A stretch of 64,000 nt of DNA, taken from positions 3,404,001 through 3,468,000 of the forward strand of contig NZ_CP072141.1 in NCBI RefSeq assembly GCF_019355555.1, in the 5' to 3' direction. Shown one piece after another: positions 33,268-43,310 of this stretch (within the stretch, counting starts at the first letter, position 1; each line of letters starts with the position of its first letter). This stretch comes from Rhizobium sp. L51/94 (GTDB taxonomy: Bacteria > Pseudomonadota > Alphaproteobacteria > Rhizobiales > Rhizobiaceae). A model generated the notes under the pieces. That model saw nothing but the letters and a program-made list of their open reading frames with translations, was not told the DNA's origin and searched no databases. The position numbers and the translations under genes were made by a program.

Positions 33268-34458
33268 ATGTTCCGCACGCCGCTCAAAGCCCAGACCGCC
33301 GCATTCCTGCTCTTGAGTCTGCTGCCCGCCTTTGCCGCAAGCGCGGAGGAAACTGCTGTTGCGGCCCCCAAGCAGAACCTTCCGGCCATCGTCGTGACGC
33401 AGGCCGTGAAGCGCAACATGGTCGAGAAAATCGTCGCCACCGGAACGGTCAAGGCAGTCGAGGAAGTCTACATCCAGCCGCTCGTCGATGGCCTGCCGAT
33501 CAAGACGTTGCATGCCGACGTTGGCGACAAGGTAACGGCCGGCAGCACGCTGGCGACGCTGAGCGACGATGCGCTGGTGCTCCAGAAGGCCGAGACGCAG
33601 GCAACGCGCGCGAAGGGTCAGGCGACGCTTGCCCAGTTGCACGCCCAGCTGATCGAGGCGCAAGCCAACGACGCCCAGACCGAATTGCAGCGCGCACGCT
33701 CCGTTGCCATGGGTGAAAAGGGTACCGTCTCGGTTTCGACCGTCGAGCAGGCAACGGCGTCGGCAGCAGCCAACAAGGCAAGGGTGACATCGGCCGAACA
33801 AGCCATCGCCGTCCAGGAAGCCGATCTCAAGGTGGTCGACAGCCAGATCGCCGACATCGACCTGAAGCTTGCCCGCACCGGCGTCAAGACGCCCGTAAGC
33901 GGCACGGTCGCGTCGCGCAACGCGCGCGTTGGCGCCATTGCCAACGGCTCAGGCGATCCGCTGTTTACCATCATCCGGGACAGCGCCCTCGAGCTAGTCA
34001 CCGACGTCTCAGAGAGCGATATAACCAAGATCCAGGCGGGGCAGAAGGCCACCGTCTCGCTCTCCGGCAGCCGTGAAAAGCTGACCGGCTCGGTGCGTCT
34101 CGTCTCCCCGACAGTCGATGCCGTCACCCGGCTCGGCGCGGTCCACATTTATATCGACGATGGCAGCAAGGCACGCGCCGGCATGTACGGCAGCACAGAG
34201 ATCGTCATAAACCAGACGGACGGCATCGCCTTGCCGCTGACTGCTGTCAACAACGAGCCACAGGGATCGTCCGCCCGCAGGGTCGAAAACGGGATCGTCA
34301 AGTTCGTCAGCGTTGAAACCGGTATCCAGGACGGCGCCTATATCCAGATCGTCAAGGGTCTGAATGCCGGCGACGAGGTGGTGGCCAAGGCGGGTGCCTA
34401 CGTGCGCGACGGCGACCACATTACGCCGGTGCACGATATGCCCGCTGCAACCAACTGA
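33268..34458 (+). CDS. RND efflux periplasmic adaptor (membrane fusion protein)
   Basis: A 396-residue HlyD-family adaptor with an N-terminal signal segment (LKAQTAAFLLLSLLPAFAAS). It has the barrel-sandwich halves (VEKIVATGTVKAVEEVYIQP and RTGVKTPVSGTVASRNARVG) around an Ala/Gln-rich coiled-coil hairpin, then a beta-barrel domain. ATG 33268 starts the signal peptide; the open frame to 33091 is unlikely. It links the RND pump encoded 11 bases downstream to an outer-membrane channel that is not in this window. Confidence 0.88.
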   Translation: MFRTPLKAQTAAFLLLSLLPAFAASAEETAVAAPKQNLPAIVVTQAVKRNMVEKIVATGTVKAVEEVYIQPLVDGLPIKTLHADVGDKVTAGSTLATLSDDALVLQKAETQATRAKGQATLAQLHAQLIEAQANDAQTELQRARSVAMGEKGTVSVSTVEQATASAAANKARVTSAEQAIAVQEADLKVVDSQIADIDLKLARTGVKTPVSGTVASRNARVGAIANGSGDPLFTIIRDSALELVTDVSESDITKIQAGQKATVSLSGSREKLTGSVRLVSPTVDAVTRLGAVHIYIDDGSKARAGMYGSTEIVINQTDGIALPLTAVNNEPQGSSARRVENGIVKFVSVETGIQDGAYIQIVKGLNAGDEVVAKAGAYVRDGDHITPVHDMPAATN

Positions 34459-34469
34459 ACGGGGCTCAG

Positions 34470-37400
34470 ATGAATTTCTCCGCCTGGTCCATCCGCAATC
34501 CCGTCGCACCGCTGCTGGCTTTTGTGCTGCTGCTGTTTGTCGGCGTGCAAGCTTTCAACAAGCTGCCGATCACCCGTTTTCCGAACATCGACGTTCCCGT
34601 CGTCAACATCACCGTAACCCAGAACGGCGCCTCTCCGGCGGAACTGGAAATGCAGGTGACCAAGGAGATCGAGGACGCCGTCGCCAGCATCAACGGCATC
34701 GACGAAATCCAGTCGACGATCAATGACGGCGTATCGCAGACTGTGGTGGTCTTCCGCCTTGAAGTGCCGACGCAGCAGGCCGTCCAGGACACCAAGGACG
34801 CCGTCGACCGTATCCGCGGCAACCTGCCGGGCAACGTGGACGAACCGATCGTATCCAAGGTCGATGTCGAAGGCCAGGCGATCCAGACCTTTGCGGTCTC
34901 CTCTCCCAATATGACGCTCGAGGAACTCTCGTGGTTCGTCGACGACACCGTCAAGCGTTCGCTTCAGGGCCAGAAGGGCATCGGCCGCGTCGACCGGTAC
35001 GGCGGTGCGAACCGCGAGGTGCGCATCGAGCTCGATCCCGACAAGCTGAACGCCCATGGCATCACCGCGCTCAGCGTCAACCAGCAACTGCGCGGCACCA
35101 ACATCGATCTCGGCTCAGGCCGTGGCCAGGTGGCCGGCAGCGAGCAGGCAATCCGCGTGCTCGGCGATGCCCGCGACGTGGCCCAGCTTGCCGACACCAC
35201 GATTGCGCTGTCCAACGGGCGCTTCGTGAAGCTTTCCGATCTCGGCGCGATCAAGGATACCTATGAGGAGCCGAAATCCTTCTCGCGCTTCAACAACAAT
35301 CCGGTGGTCACCTTCGGCGTCTTCCGCGCCAAGGGCGCCAGCGAAGTCAGCGTCGCAAAGACTGTGTCCGAAAGCCTCGCGAAGGTCAGGACGGAAAACC
35401 CGAACGTCAGCATCGAACTGATCGACGATTCGGTCTACTTCACCTATGGCAACTACGAGGCGGCCATCGACACACTGATGGAAGGCGCGCTGCTCGCCGT
35501 CATTGTCGTGTTCCTGTTCCTGAAGAACTGGCGCGCCACGCTGATCTCGGCCATCGCCCTCCCCCTGTCGGCCATTCCCACCTTCTGGATCATGGACCTG
35601 ATGGGCTTCTCGCTCAATCTGGTGAGCTTCCTCGCCCTGACGCTGGCGACCGGCATCCTCGTCGACGACGCCATCGTAGAGATCGAAAATATCGCCCGCC
35701 ACATCAAGATGGGCAAGACGCCGTACCGCGCGGCCATCGAGGCTGCGGATGAAATCGGCTTGGCGGTCATCGCCACCACCTTCACCATCATCGCCGTGTT
35801 CGTGCCCGTCTCCTTCATGCCGGGCATACCCGGCCAGTATTTCATCCAGTTCGGCCTCACCGTCGCCTTCTCGGTGTTCTTCTCGCTACTGGTCGCCCGG
35901 CTCATCACGCCGATGATGGCAGCCTACCTGATGAGTGCCGAAGACGGCATGGACGATCATCACGACAATGACGGGCGCATGATGCGCGGCTACACGCGGA
36001 TGATCCGGGTTACCACGCGCTGGCGCTACACGACGCTGCTGGCGGCCATCGCCTTCCTGATCGGGTCCGTCTATTTTCTCTTCCAGGTGCCGGGCAGCTT
36101 CCTGCCGCCTGACGATGCTTCGCGGATCGTGCTCTCCGTCGAACTGCCGCCAAATGCCCGCCTCGACGACACCGACAAAGCGACCGACGCCGTCTACAAG
36201 CGGGTCAAGGACATCGCCGGCGTCGAAAGCGTCTTCGTGCTCGGAGGAGCGTCTCCGAAGGGCGACCTGGAATTGCGCCGCGCGACCGTGACCCTCGGGC
36301 TTTTCAAGCGCGACCAATCGCTCGTAACGAGGCTCGTCAACGACGTCCTCGGCTCCATCCCCATCGTCGGCCCGCATTTGCCGAAGGTAACCCCGAAGGG
36401 TCGCATTCGGCCGCAATGGGATATCGAGAAGGAAGTCTTCGCCAAGTTGCGCGATATCCCCGATGTCCGGATCACCAAGCTGAACGACCGCGGCGAGCGC
36501 GACCTGTCGTTCAACTTCCTGTCGCGTAGCTCAACCGATCTCAACGGCGCCATCGCGACGCTGGAATCGAAGCTGCGAGCCGATCCGCTGCTGGCAAATG
36601 TCAGCCCGGATGGCGCCTTGCCGCGTCCGGAACTGCAGATCCATCCGCGCAAGGACGAGGCTGCCCGGCTCGGCATCACGCCGCAGGCGATATCCGACAC
36701 CTTGCGGGTGGCTACCATCGGCGACAGCGATTCGTTGCTTGCGAAGATCTCGCTCGACGACCGCCAGATCCCGATCCGCGTTCAGGCATCTCTCGACATG
36801 CGGCGCGATCTCGCCGCCATCCGCGCACTCAGGATCCAGACGGCAACCGGCGGCACGGTGCCGCTATCGACGGTGGCCGACATCGACTATTCCGAAGGCC
36901 TGAGCTCGATCAAGCGCAACAACCGTTACCGCGTCGTCTCCATCGGCGCCGACCTGCCGCAGGGAGTCGCGCTGAACAGTGCATCCGACCGTTTCCGCCA
37001 GATCGTCGCCGGGGCGAATATTCCGGCAAGCGTCCACCTGGCTGAAAGCGGCGACGCCAAGGTACAGAACGAAATGCAGCAGGGCTTCATCAATGCCATG
37101 CTGCTAGGGCTGCTGCTGGTGCTGTCGGTGCTGATCCTGCTGTTCAAGGATGTCATCCAGCCCTTTACCATCCTGTTCTCGCTGCCGCTTGCCATCGGCG
37201 GCGTCGCAGCAGCGCTAATCGTCACCCACAACCCGCTGTCCATGCCGGTGCTGATCGGCATCCTCATGCTGATGGGCATCGTGACCAAGAACGCCATCCT
37301 GCTAGTCGATTTCGCCATCGAGATGATGCACAAGGGCATGCCGCGCGTCGAAGCCATGGTAGAAGCCGGACGCAAGCGCGCGCGGCCGATCATCATGACT

Positions 37401-37784
37401 TCGATTGCCATGTCGGCCGGTATGCTGCCCTCCGCATTGGGCGTCGGCGAAGGCGGCTCGTTCCGCGCGCCGATGGCAATTGCCGTCATCGGCGGCATCA
37501 TCGTCTCAACCGTGCTGAGCCTGATTGTCGTGCCGTCCTTCTTCCTCATCATGGACGACTTGTCGCGTCTGCTCGGCTGGCTCTTCGGACGTCTGGTCGG
37601 GCGCAGGGATGCCGACGACGTCGTCGTTACCCAGGAAAGCCTCGCAGCTGCGATGGCGGCGAACCGGGCGGAACTCACGGATCTGGAGCGGCGCTTCGAG
37701 CGGCTGGAGCAGAAGGATCCTTCCCACCGGGCGGGCGACGATAAACGGAATATCCTCAACTTGCCGCCTCACGCCGCTGAATAA
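34470..37784 (+). CDS. RND family efflux transporter permease (HAE1/AcrB type)
   Basis: A 1104-residue inner-membrane pump of normal HAE1 length: MNFSAWSIRNPVAPLLAFVL at the N-terminus, a large periplasmic loop, then TM4 with the paired aspartates in LATGILVDDAIVEIENI, a second periplasmic loop from about residue 560 and a second helix bundle (VLIGILMLMGIVTKNAILLV). It extrudes drugs, metals or lipophilic compounds using the proton gradient; substrate not predictable. It has a C-terminal cytoplasmic tail of about 60 residues. A Crp/Fnr regulator gene follows. Confidence 0.92.
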   Translation: MNFSAWSIRNPVAPLLAFVLLLFVGVQAFNKLPITRFPNIDVPVVNITVTQNGASPAELEMQVTKEIEDAVASINGIDEIQSTINDGVSQTVVVFRLEVPTQQAVQDTKDAVDRIRGNLPGNVDEPIVSKVDVEGQAIQTFAVSSPNMTLEELSWFVDDTVKRSLQGQKGIGRVDRYGGANREVRIELDPDKLNAHGITALSVNQQLRGTNIDLGSGRGQVAGSEQAIRVLGDARDVAQLADTTIALSNGRFVKLSDLGAIKDTYEEPKSFSRFNNNPVVTFGVFRAKGASEVSVAKTVSESLAKVRTENPNVSIELIDDSVYFTYGNYEAAIDTLMEGALLAVIVVFLFLKNWRATLISAIALPLSAIPTFWIMDLMGFSLNLVSFLALTLATGILVDDAIVEIENIARHIKMGKTPYRAAIEAADEIGLAVIATTFTIIAVFVPVSFMPGIPGQYFIQFGLTVAFSVFFSLLVARLITPMMAAYLMSAEDGMDDHHDNDGRMMRGYTRMIRVTTRWRYTTLLAAIAFLIGSVYFLFQVPGSFLPPDDASRIVLSVELPPNARLDDTDKATDAVYKRVKDIAGVESVFVLGGASPKGDLELRRATVTLGLFKRDQSLVTRLVNDVLGSIPIVGPHLPKVTPKGRIRPQWDIEKEVFAKLRDIPDVRITKLNDRGERDLSFNFLSRSSTDLNGAIATLESKLRADPLLANVSPDGALPRPELQIHPRKDEAARLGITPQAISDTLRVATIGDSDSLLAKISLDDRQIPIRVQASLDMRRDLAAIRALRIQTATGGTVPLSTVADIDYSEGLSSIKRNNRYRVVSIGADLPQGVALNSASDRFRQIVAGANIPASVHLAESGDAKVQNEMQQGFINAMLLGLLLVLSVLILLFKDVIQPFTILFSLPLAIGGVAAALIVTHNPLSMPVLIGILMLMGIVTKNAILLVDFAIEMMHKGMPRVEAMVEAGRKRARPIIMTSIAMSAGMLPSALGVGEGGSFRAPMAIAVIGGIIVSTVLSLIVVPSFFLIMDDLSRLLGWLFGRLVGRRDADDVVVTQESLAAAMAANRAELTDLERRFERLEQKDPSHRAGDDKRNILNLPPHAAE

Positions 37785-37843
37785 TGTGCGATAGTGACAG
37801 GCGGGTACGAAAGCGCTGCGATGGCTGGCCGACGGGGGCATCC

Positions 37844-37857
37844 TTGATCCAGGTCAA
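37844..37857. promoter_or_regulatory. FNR/FixK-like box upstream of the Crp/Fnr gene
   Basis: TTGATCCAGGTCAA matches TTGAT-N4-ATCAA with one mismatch (9 of 10 fixed bases) and lies 58 bases before the regulator ATG. It could be an auto-regulatory or FixK/FnrN target. Confidence 0.55.
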
Positions 37858-37914
37858 GTTGGTGAAAGCCTCGGGTGGCTATGATGAACATTATATTTTT
37901 GGAGGGCTTCGTGC

Positions 37915-38598
37915 ATGAGCAGTCTGCTGCCGATGGGCGAGCGTGAGAAGTCGCTTCTCCGGACAATGCCGTTTATCAGTTCGCTGATCGGAGAAGCCTC
38001 TGACAAGCTGGTCGAGAGCGCCTCCGCCGTCCACTGCGAAGCGCGCGATATTATCTTCCGCCAAAATGAGCCGTCGGAATTCTTCTACTGCGTGCTGAGC
38101 GGCTATGTTCGCCTCTACCGCCTGAACAGGGACGGCAGGGAAGCGGATATCCGCCTTTGCGGCCCCGGAGACACCTTTGCAGAGTGCGTACTCTATGCAG
38201 AGGGCGGATACCGCTACAATGCCCAGGCGACGGACACGACGCTCCTCTGCCGGTTCGAGACGCACTCCGTGCGGCGTCTTGCGGAGCGTTATTGCGCGAT
38301 CGACAAGGCGATGGTGAGCGTCATATCGAGCCACTTTCTAGACAGCATAGATTGCATCGCCAATGACCGGCTGCAGACGGCCCCGCAGAGGGTCGCCAAC
38401 TATTTGCTGAATGCCTGCGCCGGCAGCGGCGAAGCCGCCCAGCTCCGCCTACCCTTCCCCAAAAGCCTGCTGGCAGGAAAACTGGGCCTGGCGCCGGAAG
38501 CCCTGTCGCGGGCGTTCTCGACCCTTAGGAGCTCCGGCGTCACAGTCCACGGCCGCCTGATCGAGATCAAGGACCCGGAAGCGCTTAGAAACGTCTGA
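37915..38598 (+). CDS. Crp/Fnr family transcriptional regulator
   Basis: A 227-residue regulator. The cyclic-nucleotide-binding-like domain (about 20-135) contains IFRQNEPSEFFYCVLSGYVR-LYRLNRDGREADI, followed by a Crp-type helix-turn-helix (about 165-220; LAGKLGLAPEALSRAFSTLR). No N-terminal four-cysteine cluster typical of FNR is present, so direct oxygen sensing is unlikely; it resembles DNR/NnrR-like or haem/NO-responsive members. It converges on ureG with a 3-base gap. A FNR-like box precedes it. Confidence 0.87.
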   Translation: MSSLLPMGEREKSLLRTMPFISSLIGEASDKLVESASAVHCEARDIIFRQNEPSEFFYCVLSGYVRLYRLNRDGREADIRLCGPGDTFAECVLYAEGGYRYNAQATDTTLLCRFETHSVRRLAERYCAIDKAMVSVISSHFLDSIDCIANDRLQTAPQRVANYLLNACAGSGEAAQLRLPFPKSLLAGKLGLAPEALSRAFSTLRSSGVTVHGRLIEIKDPEALRNV

Positions 38599-38601
38599 GC
38601 T

Positions 38602-39213
38602 TCAAAGCCCGCCGTGGAGCTTGAGGAAATCGACGATCGTGCCAACGCCGTCGCCGCGCTTCATGTCGGAGAACACGAAGGGCAGATCGGCCCGCATGCG
38701 GGTTGCGTCACGGTCCATGACCTCGAGATCGGCACCGACATGCGGCGCAAGGTCCTTCTTGTTGATGACCAGCATGTCCGATTTCGTGATGCCGGGCCCG
38801 CCCTTGCGCGGGATTTCCTCGCCCTGGCAGACCGAGATCACATAGATGGTGATGTCGGCAAGATCCGGAGAGAACGTTGCGGCGAGGTTATCGCCACCGG
38901 ATTCGATGAAGACGATATCGAGATCCGGAATCCGCGCATTCAGCCCGGCTATCGCCTGCAGGTTGATGGTTGCATCCTCGCGGATGGCGGTGTGCGGACA
39001 ACCGCCGGTCTCCACGCCGACGATACGATAGGACGGCAACGCCTGCATCCGTACCAGTGCCTCGGCATCTTCAGTCGTGTAGATGTCGTTGGTGACGACG
39101 GCGACGGAATACTCGTCGCGCAATGCCTTGCACAGCTTCTCCGTCAGCGCCGTCTTGCCGGAGCCAACAGGACCGCCGATACCGACGCGCAGGGGACCGT
39201 TTCTGGATTTCAT
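38602..39213 (-). CDS. ureG: Urease accessory GTPase UreG
   Basis: A 203-residue SIMIBI GTPase with P-loop [17 protein letters not shown] (residues 11-27) and the metal-binding CPH in [20 protein letters not shown]. In the urease activation complex UreG hydrolyses GTP to drive nickel delivery from UreE to UreABC with UreF and UreD. It is the last gene of the minus-strand ureE-F-G unit, 109 bases after ureF, and converges on the Crp/Fnr gene. Confidence 0.95.
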   Translation of the reverse strand: MKSRNGPLRVGIGGPVGSGKTALTEKLCKALRDEYSVAVVTNDIYTTEDAEALVRMQALPSYRIVGVETGGCPHTAIREDATINLQAIAGLNARIPDLDIVFIESGGDNLAATFSPDLADITIYVISVCQGEEIPRKGGPGITKSDMLVINKKDLAPHVGADLEVMDRDATRMRADLPFVFSDMKRGDGVGTIVDFLKLHGGL

Positions 39214-39322
39214 GGTTCGAACTCCGATAAAACATAAGGATAGTGAAACGCGACAGCGGCGGATAGAGGCAAATGACGTATCCGCACCCCGCCCCGCCGG
39301 GATGAGAGTGGCAGAGCGGCGA

Positions 39323-39991
39323 TCACGAGCGGAACAGCCTCACCCGTTGCGTCTCGTGCCTGAGAGCCACGATGTCGGCCTGGACAGCGGCCGAACCCAG
39401 ATCGTCCAGGGTGGAAGACGCTGCTTTGGCGGCGGTAGTCGAAACCAGGGTTTCAAGCCCGGCAAGCACCCCGACGCCGTCCCTCTGGCCACATACACTG
39501 AGCCGAATGGACGCCGAGACGCCCTGCGACACGAAGGCATGCAGGTAAGCCGCGATAGCGTCGCGTGCCCCGACCCCATGGGCTGCGGCAACCGCGCCGA
39601 CGGCAACGGGATAGGCAAGCTTTTCAGGAACAGACACCGGCATCTGCGGCCATGCGCCGGCAGCCGCCAGGAAAGCGTCCCCCAGTAGCATTGTTTCCTG
39701 ATGCCGCTCCCGCGAACCGGCCAAAGCTTCTGCGAGTTCGGCGCAGGCAGCAAGCGGCTGGGGATCAGATGCCGAAGTATGCGCCTCGGCCATCAACACC
39801 GCATCGTTCCAGACAGCGCCATGGGTAAGGACCGAGGACAACCATGAATCGAGATCCCGGGCATTGGTCACCAGCCCGTCATGCACCGCTCTTTCGAGGC
39901 CTTGCGAATAGGCAAACGAACCAATCGGGAAGGCCGGCGACAGCCAGGCCATCAGACGCAGCAGGGCAGTTGTTTGACTGACGTCACCCAT
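39323..39991 (-). CDS. ureF: Urease accessory protein UreF
   Basis: A 222-residue all-helical Ure[25 protein letters not shown] is the diagnostic N-terminal motif, followed by [20 protein letters not shown]. It bridges UreD and UreG and checks nickel loading. It begins 5 bases after ureE stops and is followed by ureG. Confidence 0.94.
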   Translation of the reverse strand: MGDVSQTTALLRLMAWLSPAFPIGSFAYSQGLERAVHDGLVTNARDLDSWLSSVLTHGAVWNDAVLMAEAHTSASDPQPLAACAELAEALAGSRERHQETMLLGDAFLAAAGAWPQMPVSVPEKLAYPVAVGAVAAAHGVGARDAIAAYLHAFVSQGVSASIRLSVCGQRDGVGVLAGLETLVSTTAAKAASSTLDDLGSAAVQADIVALRHETQRVRLFRS

Positions 39992-39996
39992 GACGG

Positions 39997-40461
39997 TCAG
40001 TCGTGTGCCGGATGGCCGTGGTCGTGACCATGCGAATGGTAGGCGCCTCGCGCCGGCTGAAAAGGCTCGGTGACGTCGGCCACATCGGCACCCAGGCCTT
40101 CGAGCATCGATCGAATGACGTGATCGCGCAGGATGAGGATACGATCTTCCTCGATTTGTGCCGGTAGATGCCTGTTGCCGAGGTGCCAGGCGAGCTCGAT
40201 CAGATGCAACCGGTTGCGCGGCTTGATCTCGAACAGCTTCTCCGGCGCAGCGACGATCTCGATGAGTTCACCGTCCTCGCGCACCAGAAGATCGCCGTGG
40301 GCCAGCAGAACCGCTTCCTTGAGGTCGAGCATGACCATGTCGCCGTTCTCCAGATGCAGAAGCTTGCGGCGAAGATGGCGAAGATCATGCGGCAGGACGA
40401 CCTTTTCGATCGGATGGGAAGATGGGGTGCCAGCCGGAAGATAGGAGGTGATGCGTTGCAT
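39997..40461 (-). CDS. ureE: Urease nickel metallochaperone UreE
   Basis: A 154-residue UreE with the N-terminal peptide-binding domain ([20 protein letters not shown]) and the C-terminal nickel domain ([20 protein letters not shown], with the conserved His of GNRH). A His-rich tail ([16 protein letters not shown]) provides extra nickel binding. It begins the ureEFG unit. In most relatives ureE follows ureC directly, but here about 3 kb of other genes intervene. Confidence 0.94.
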   Translation of the reverse strand: MQRITSYLPAGTPSSHPIEKVVLPHDLRHLRRKLLHLENGDMVMLDLKEAVLLAHGDLLVREDGELIEIVAAPEKLFEIKPRNRLHLIELAWHLGNRHLPAQIEEDRILILRDHVIRSMLEGLGADVADVTEPFQPARGAYHSHGHDHGHPAHD

Positions 40462-40508
40462 GGAAGGTTCCGTTTCTGTGAAGCGTGACCATGCAAAATA
40501 GTCATCGT

Positions 40509-41399
40509 CTATGCAACAGGAATGCGAACGCGACGTTTGGTTTCCCAGGCGCCAAACCCGGGCCGAGGCATTGCGGTCATATATGTCATGTCGGGATCGA
40601 GCAAACTGGAACAGTGCGCGACGGTGTGGGGCCTTTCGTTTTCATGTACAACCCGGTTTCGGCCCAGCGCCTTCGCGAGATAAAGCGCGTTGTCAGCAGC
40701 CGCATAGACAGCCTCCGGACTGCGCACCGGGGTGAAGTCGGCAATACCCGCCGAGATCGTGACGGAGATCGCGCCACAATCGATCAAAATACTGGTGTTG
40801 CAGACTGTGACCTTCGCAGCTTCGATCCGCGCAATACGATCTTCGGCACTGCCTCCGGATAGCAGAACACCGAACTCCTCGCCCCCGAGACGACCGACCA
40901 CGGCCTGCTCGCTGAAAATTTTCGACAACACTCCGGAGATCGCAACGATAACGGCATCACCGGCGGCGTGACCATAGCGGTCGTTGACCGACTTGAAGCG
41001 GTCCACATCGAAGATGACCAGCGATGCATCTTTATCCGCGCCCGCCATGGATTCGGCAAAGGCGCGACGGTTGAATAGTCCAGAAAGCGTGTCGGTGCGG
41101 CTCAAACGTTCGAACTCGGCACGCGAAACCGAAATTTCGTGGATGGAGTAGCCTGTCAGGACCGCGAGAATGGCGGACACCGTTCCCCCGATCAGCCAGG
41201 AGAGCATGATGCCAAGCCGGATGCAGTCCGCTAGCGGCAGCCGCAAAATGCCGAGCCACGACATCACCGGCAAGGCCGTCACGACCACCATGAGCGAGAG
41301 GAGAACCGATAGAAAACTCGCCTTTAAGGCGAAGATATAGATCGTCCGGCGTTGATGAAAGTTACCGAGCTCGACCTGTAGCGGTATCCATCTAGACAT
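40509..41399 (-). CDS. Membrane-bound diguanylate cyclase (GGDEF)
   Basis: A 296-residue protein with two N-terminal membrane helices (about 20-45 and 52-85 within [20 protein letters not shown] and [20 protein letters not shown]) and a GGDEF domain with [37 protein letters not shown] and the active-site GGEEF, so it should make cyclic di-GMP. No RxxD inhibitory site precedes GGEEF. ATG 41399 has GGGAGGGCGG upstream; the longer frame is less likely. It lies between prx and ureE, unrelated to urease in function. Confidence 0.9.
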   Translation of the reverse strand: MSRWIPLQVELGNFHQRRTIYIFALKASFLSVLLSLMVVVTALPVMSWLGILRLPLADCIRLGIMLSWLIGGTVSAILAVLTGYSIHEISVSRAEFERLSRTDTLSGLFNRRAFAESMAGADKDASLVIFDVDRFKSVNDRYGHAAGDAVIVAISGVLSKIFSEQAVVGRLGGEEFGVLLSGGSAEDRIARIEAAKVTVCNTSILIDCGAISVTISAGIADFTPVRSPEAVYAAADNALYLAKALGRNRVVHENERPHTVAHCSSLLDPDMTYMTAMPRPGFGAWETKRRVRIPVA

Positions 41400-41727
41400 G
41401 CAAACCGCCCTCCCCACTCCCGCAACACCCGCATTTGGGATAGCCGCCCTTCTCATTACAGAGTGTTAAGGAAATCGATAGAATGCGGCCTACCGGTAAG
41501 TTGTGAACGCTCAGCGAACAAACCATAAGCATTTGATTATAATGTTCTAATTTAGACAGAAACGCAATAATTGCCAAAGGTTGCGTGCCGCCAAATCCAT
41601 GCCGGAATAATGTCTCGCTACGGCACGCAATCGCCTCAAAACCACGCAAAGTATTTACCGCTACAATATCCCTGGTAAACGAATTGAGCCCCGAAGTCGG
41701 GGCTCAATCAAGACAGGATATTTTTTG
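41400..41727. other. Intergenic stretch between the diguanylate cyclase and peroxiredoxin genes
   Basis: It is AT-rich and holds the cyclase promoter region and the peroxiredoxin terminator at 41683-41708. I see no further gene. Confidence 0.5.
41683..41708 (-). terminator. Terminator hairpin after the peroxiredoxin gene
   Basis: ATTGAGCCCCGA, 2-base centre, TCGGGGCTCAAT: a perfect 12-bp inverted repeat 19 bases downstream of the peroxiredoxin stop on the minus strand, followed by TTCG. It isolates peroxiredoxin from the cyclase gene. Confidence 0.85.
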
Positions 41728-42270
41728 TTAGGCAGCAACCTGAAGCGACTTGAGGTTCTCCAGGATGTTCTGCGGCGAAGAAATGCCATAGGGATCGTTC
41801 TCGGCGTTATCCGAGTAGCCCTCTTCTTCAAACCACTGCTCGACGACGCCGTCATTGATAACGGCAGCGTAGCGCCAGGAGCGCATGCCGAAGCCGACAT
41901 TGTCCTTGCAGACGAGCATGCCCATCTTGCGGGTAAACTCGCCGGAACCGTCCGGAATGAGCTTGATGTTGACGAGGTTCTGCGACTTGCCCCAGGCATT
42001 CATGACGAAAGCGTCGTTGACCGAGATGCAGTAGATATCGTCGATGCCCGCGGCCTTGAACTCGCCGTACAGCTTTTCGAAATCAGGAAGCTGGAAGGTC
42101 GAGCAGGTCGGCGTGAATGCGCCCGGCAGGGAAAACACGATGACGCGCTTGCCGGCGAAATAGTCGGCAGATGTCACGTCCTGCCACCGGAAGGGGTTCG
42201 AGCCACCGACAGATTCATCGCGAACGCGGGTGCGGAAGGTGACGGAGGGTACTTTTTTCCCGATCATCAT
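41728..42270 (-). CDS. Prx5-type peroxiredoxin
   Basis: A 180-residue thiol peroxidase of the Prx5/AhpE-like (PRX type II) family: the active-site motif is PGAFTPTCSTFQLP with peroxidatic C56, and the family segment NAWGKSQNLVNIKLIPDGSG-EF follows. Other cysteines are in IYCISVND and MLVCKDN. The start at 42270 has AAGGAG 8 bases upstream; neighbouring ATGs at 42276 and 42267 are alternatives, and the frame to 42423 is not credible. It detoxifies H2O2 and organic peroxides, using glutathione/glutaredoxin in relatives. Confidence 0.9.
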   Translation of the reverse strand: MMIGKKVPSVTFRTRVRDESVGGSNPFRWQDVTSADYFAGKRVIVFSLPGAFTPTCSTFQLPDFEKLYGEFKAAGIDDIYCISVNDAFVMNAWGKSQNLVNIKLIPDGSGEFTRKMGMLVCKDNVGFGMRSWRYAAVINDGVVEQWFEEEGYSDNAENDPYGISSPQNILENLKSLQVAA

Positions 42271-42456
42271 AATCATCTCTCCTTCGAAGGATGGGTCAGC
42301 AGCAAGTCTTGGGAGAAAATCTGCCGGCCCGATTGAATACCCCTCCGTAGCGAAGAAATTGCGGCAGTGCAGCATAAAAATGGGCATCCACAGGCTCGCA
42401 TGACAGTCATGCGGGAAGCGCATGGCGTCCTTGTCAATGGACAGGCTGTGACGGCA

Positions 42457-42741
42457 TCAGGAGGTCTGGAGAGACTGCCATTCCCTCAGATCGTCCGTCT
42501 GGATCCAGATCGTGTCCTCGTCGCCGGCGCGACCATGCTCCAGCTTGAAGGCTGCGACCTCGAGAAACAGTGAATGATATTCGAGCAGCCTCAAAAGGGA
42601 CGCATCCGCTGGCTCGGCGACATCCTCGAGCGCCTCGCGGGTGACGATTACCAGCCAGTTCTGACTCTCGTCGCAGGCCGAGATATGGCCGTTTTCATCG
42701 GACAGAAAGGGCGGGAATCCGTCCCTCATCGACAGCGTCAT
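42457..42741 (-). CDS. Hypothetical protein
   Basis: A 94-residue acidic protein (MTLSMRDGFPPFLSDENGHI, then WLVIVTREALEDVAEPADAS and DTIWIQTDDLREWQSLQTS). I do not recognise the family; the composition and layout resemble small rhizobial DUF1488-like proteins but no motif is decisive. It has no signal or membrane segment. It lies between the exported 84-residue protein and the peroxiredoxin gene in the urease interruption. Confidence 0.5.
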   Translation of the reverse strand: MTLSMRDGFPPFLSDENGHISACDESQNWLVIVTREALEDVAEPADASLLRLLEYHSLFLEVAAFKLEHGRAGDEDTIWIQTDDLREWQSLQTS

Positions 42742-42774
42742 GACTTCGCCTCTCTTGGCCGGCAGTTCCGGGTA

Positions 42775-43029
42775 CTATTGTCGGCGATTGGATTTGCCGC
42801 CCGCGCCGTGCAGCTTGATATCGCCATTATCGGGGAAGAATTGCGGACCGACGATACGCACCACCCTGCCAGGACGGTCTTCTTTGCCGGAAACGCTAGT
42901 GTCGGCCTGAACTGTCTTAGGCCGCTCCAGCGCAACGCTACCGCCGGCGGAGGCCCCGTATACGCCAACGGTGGTTACAGCCGCCAGAAGCCCCAGGATG
43001 GTGACGGTCGTTTTCGGAAAAGTTTTCAT
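42775..43029 (-). CDS. Small exported hypothetical protein
   Basis: An 84-residue protein with a signal segment (MKTFPKTTVTILGLLAAVTT followed by VGVYGASAG) and a basic, Gly-rich mature part (GRVVRIVGPQFFPDNGDIKL). I do not recognise it. The ATG is plausible but the ribosome site is weak. It is the first gene downstream of ureC, about 0.5 kb away. Confidence 0.55.
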   Translation of the reverse strand: MKTFPKTTVTILGLLAAVTTVGVYGASAGGSVALERPKTVQADTSVSGKEDRPGRVVRIVGPQFFPDNGDIKLHGAGGKSNRRQ

Positions 43030-43310
43030 GGTGAACTCGCCAGGGTTGGTGTGTTGCTGGCGAAATGGTTGAACGCCCCATAAGTTCCCGCAAGGGGCGA
43101 CTTAAGCGACAGACAGCCAGGAGCATGCGGAAATACTTAACGAAGCAGGCGCAATTCGCGTCGTTATTGCGCTGTTCACCCGGACCCGCTGAGGTTTGCA
43201 ATCGTCAACCCACGCATTTTGCATGGCTGCAGTGAAATATGAAGGTATTGTGACAACGCTCCGCGCGGCGTACACGCGGCCTCCTCGGAATAAAAGTACA
43301 CGCAAATCAC

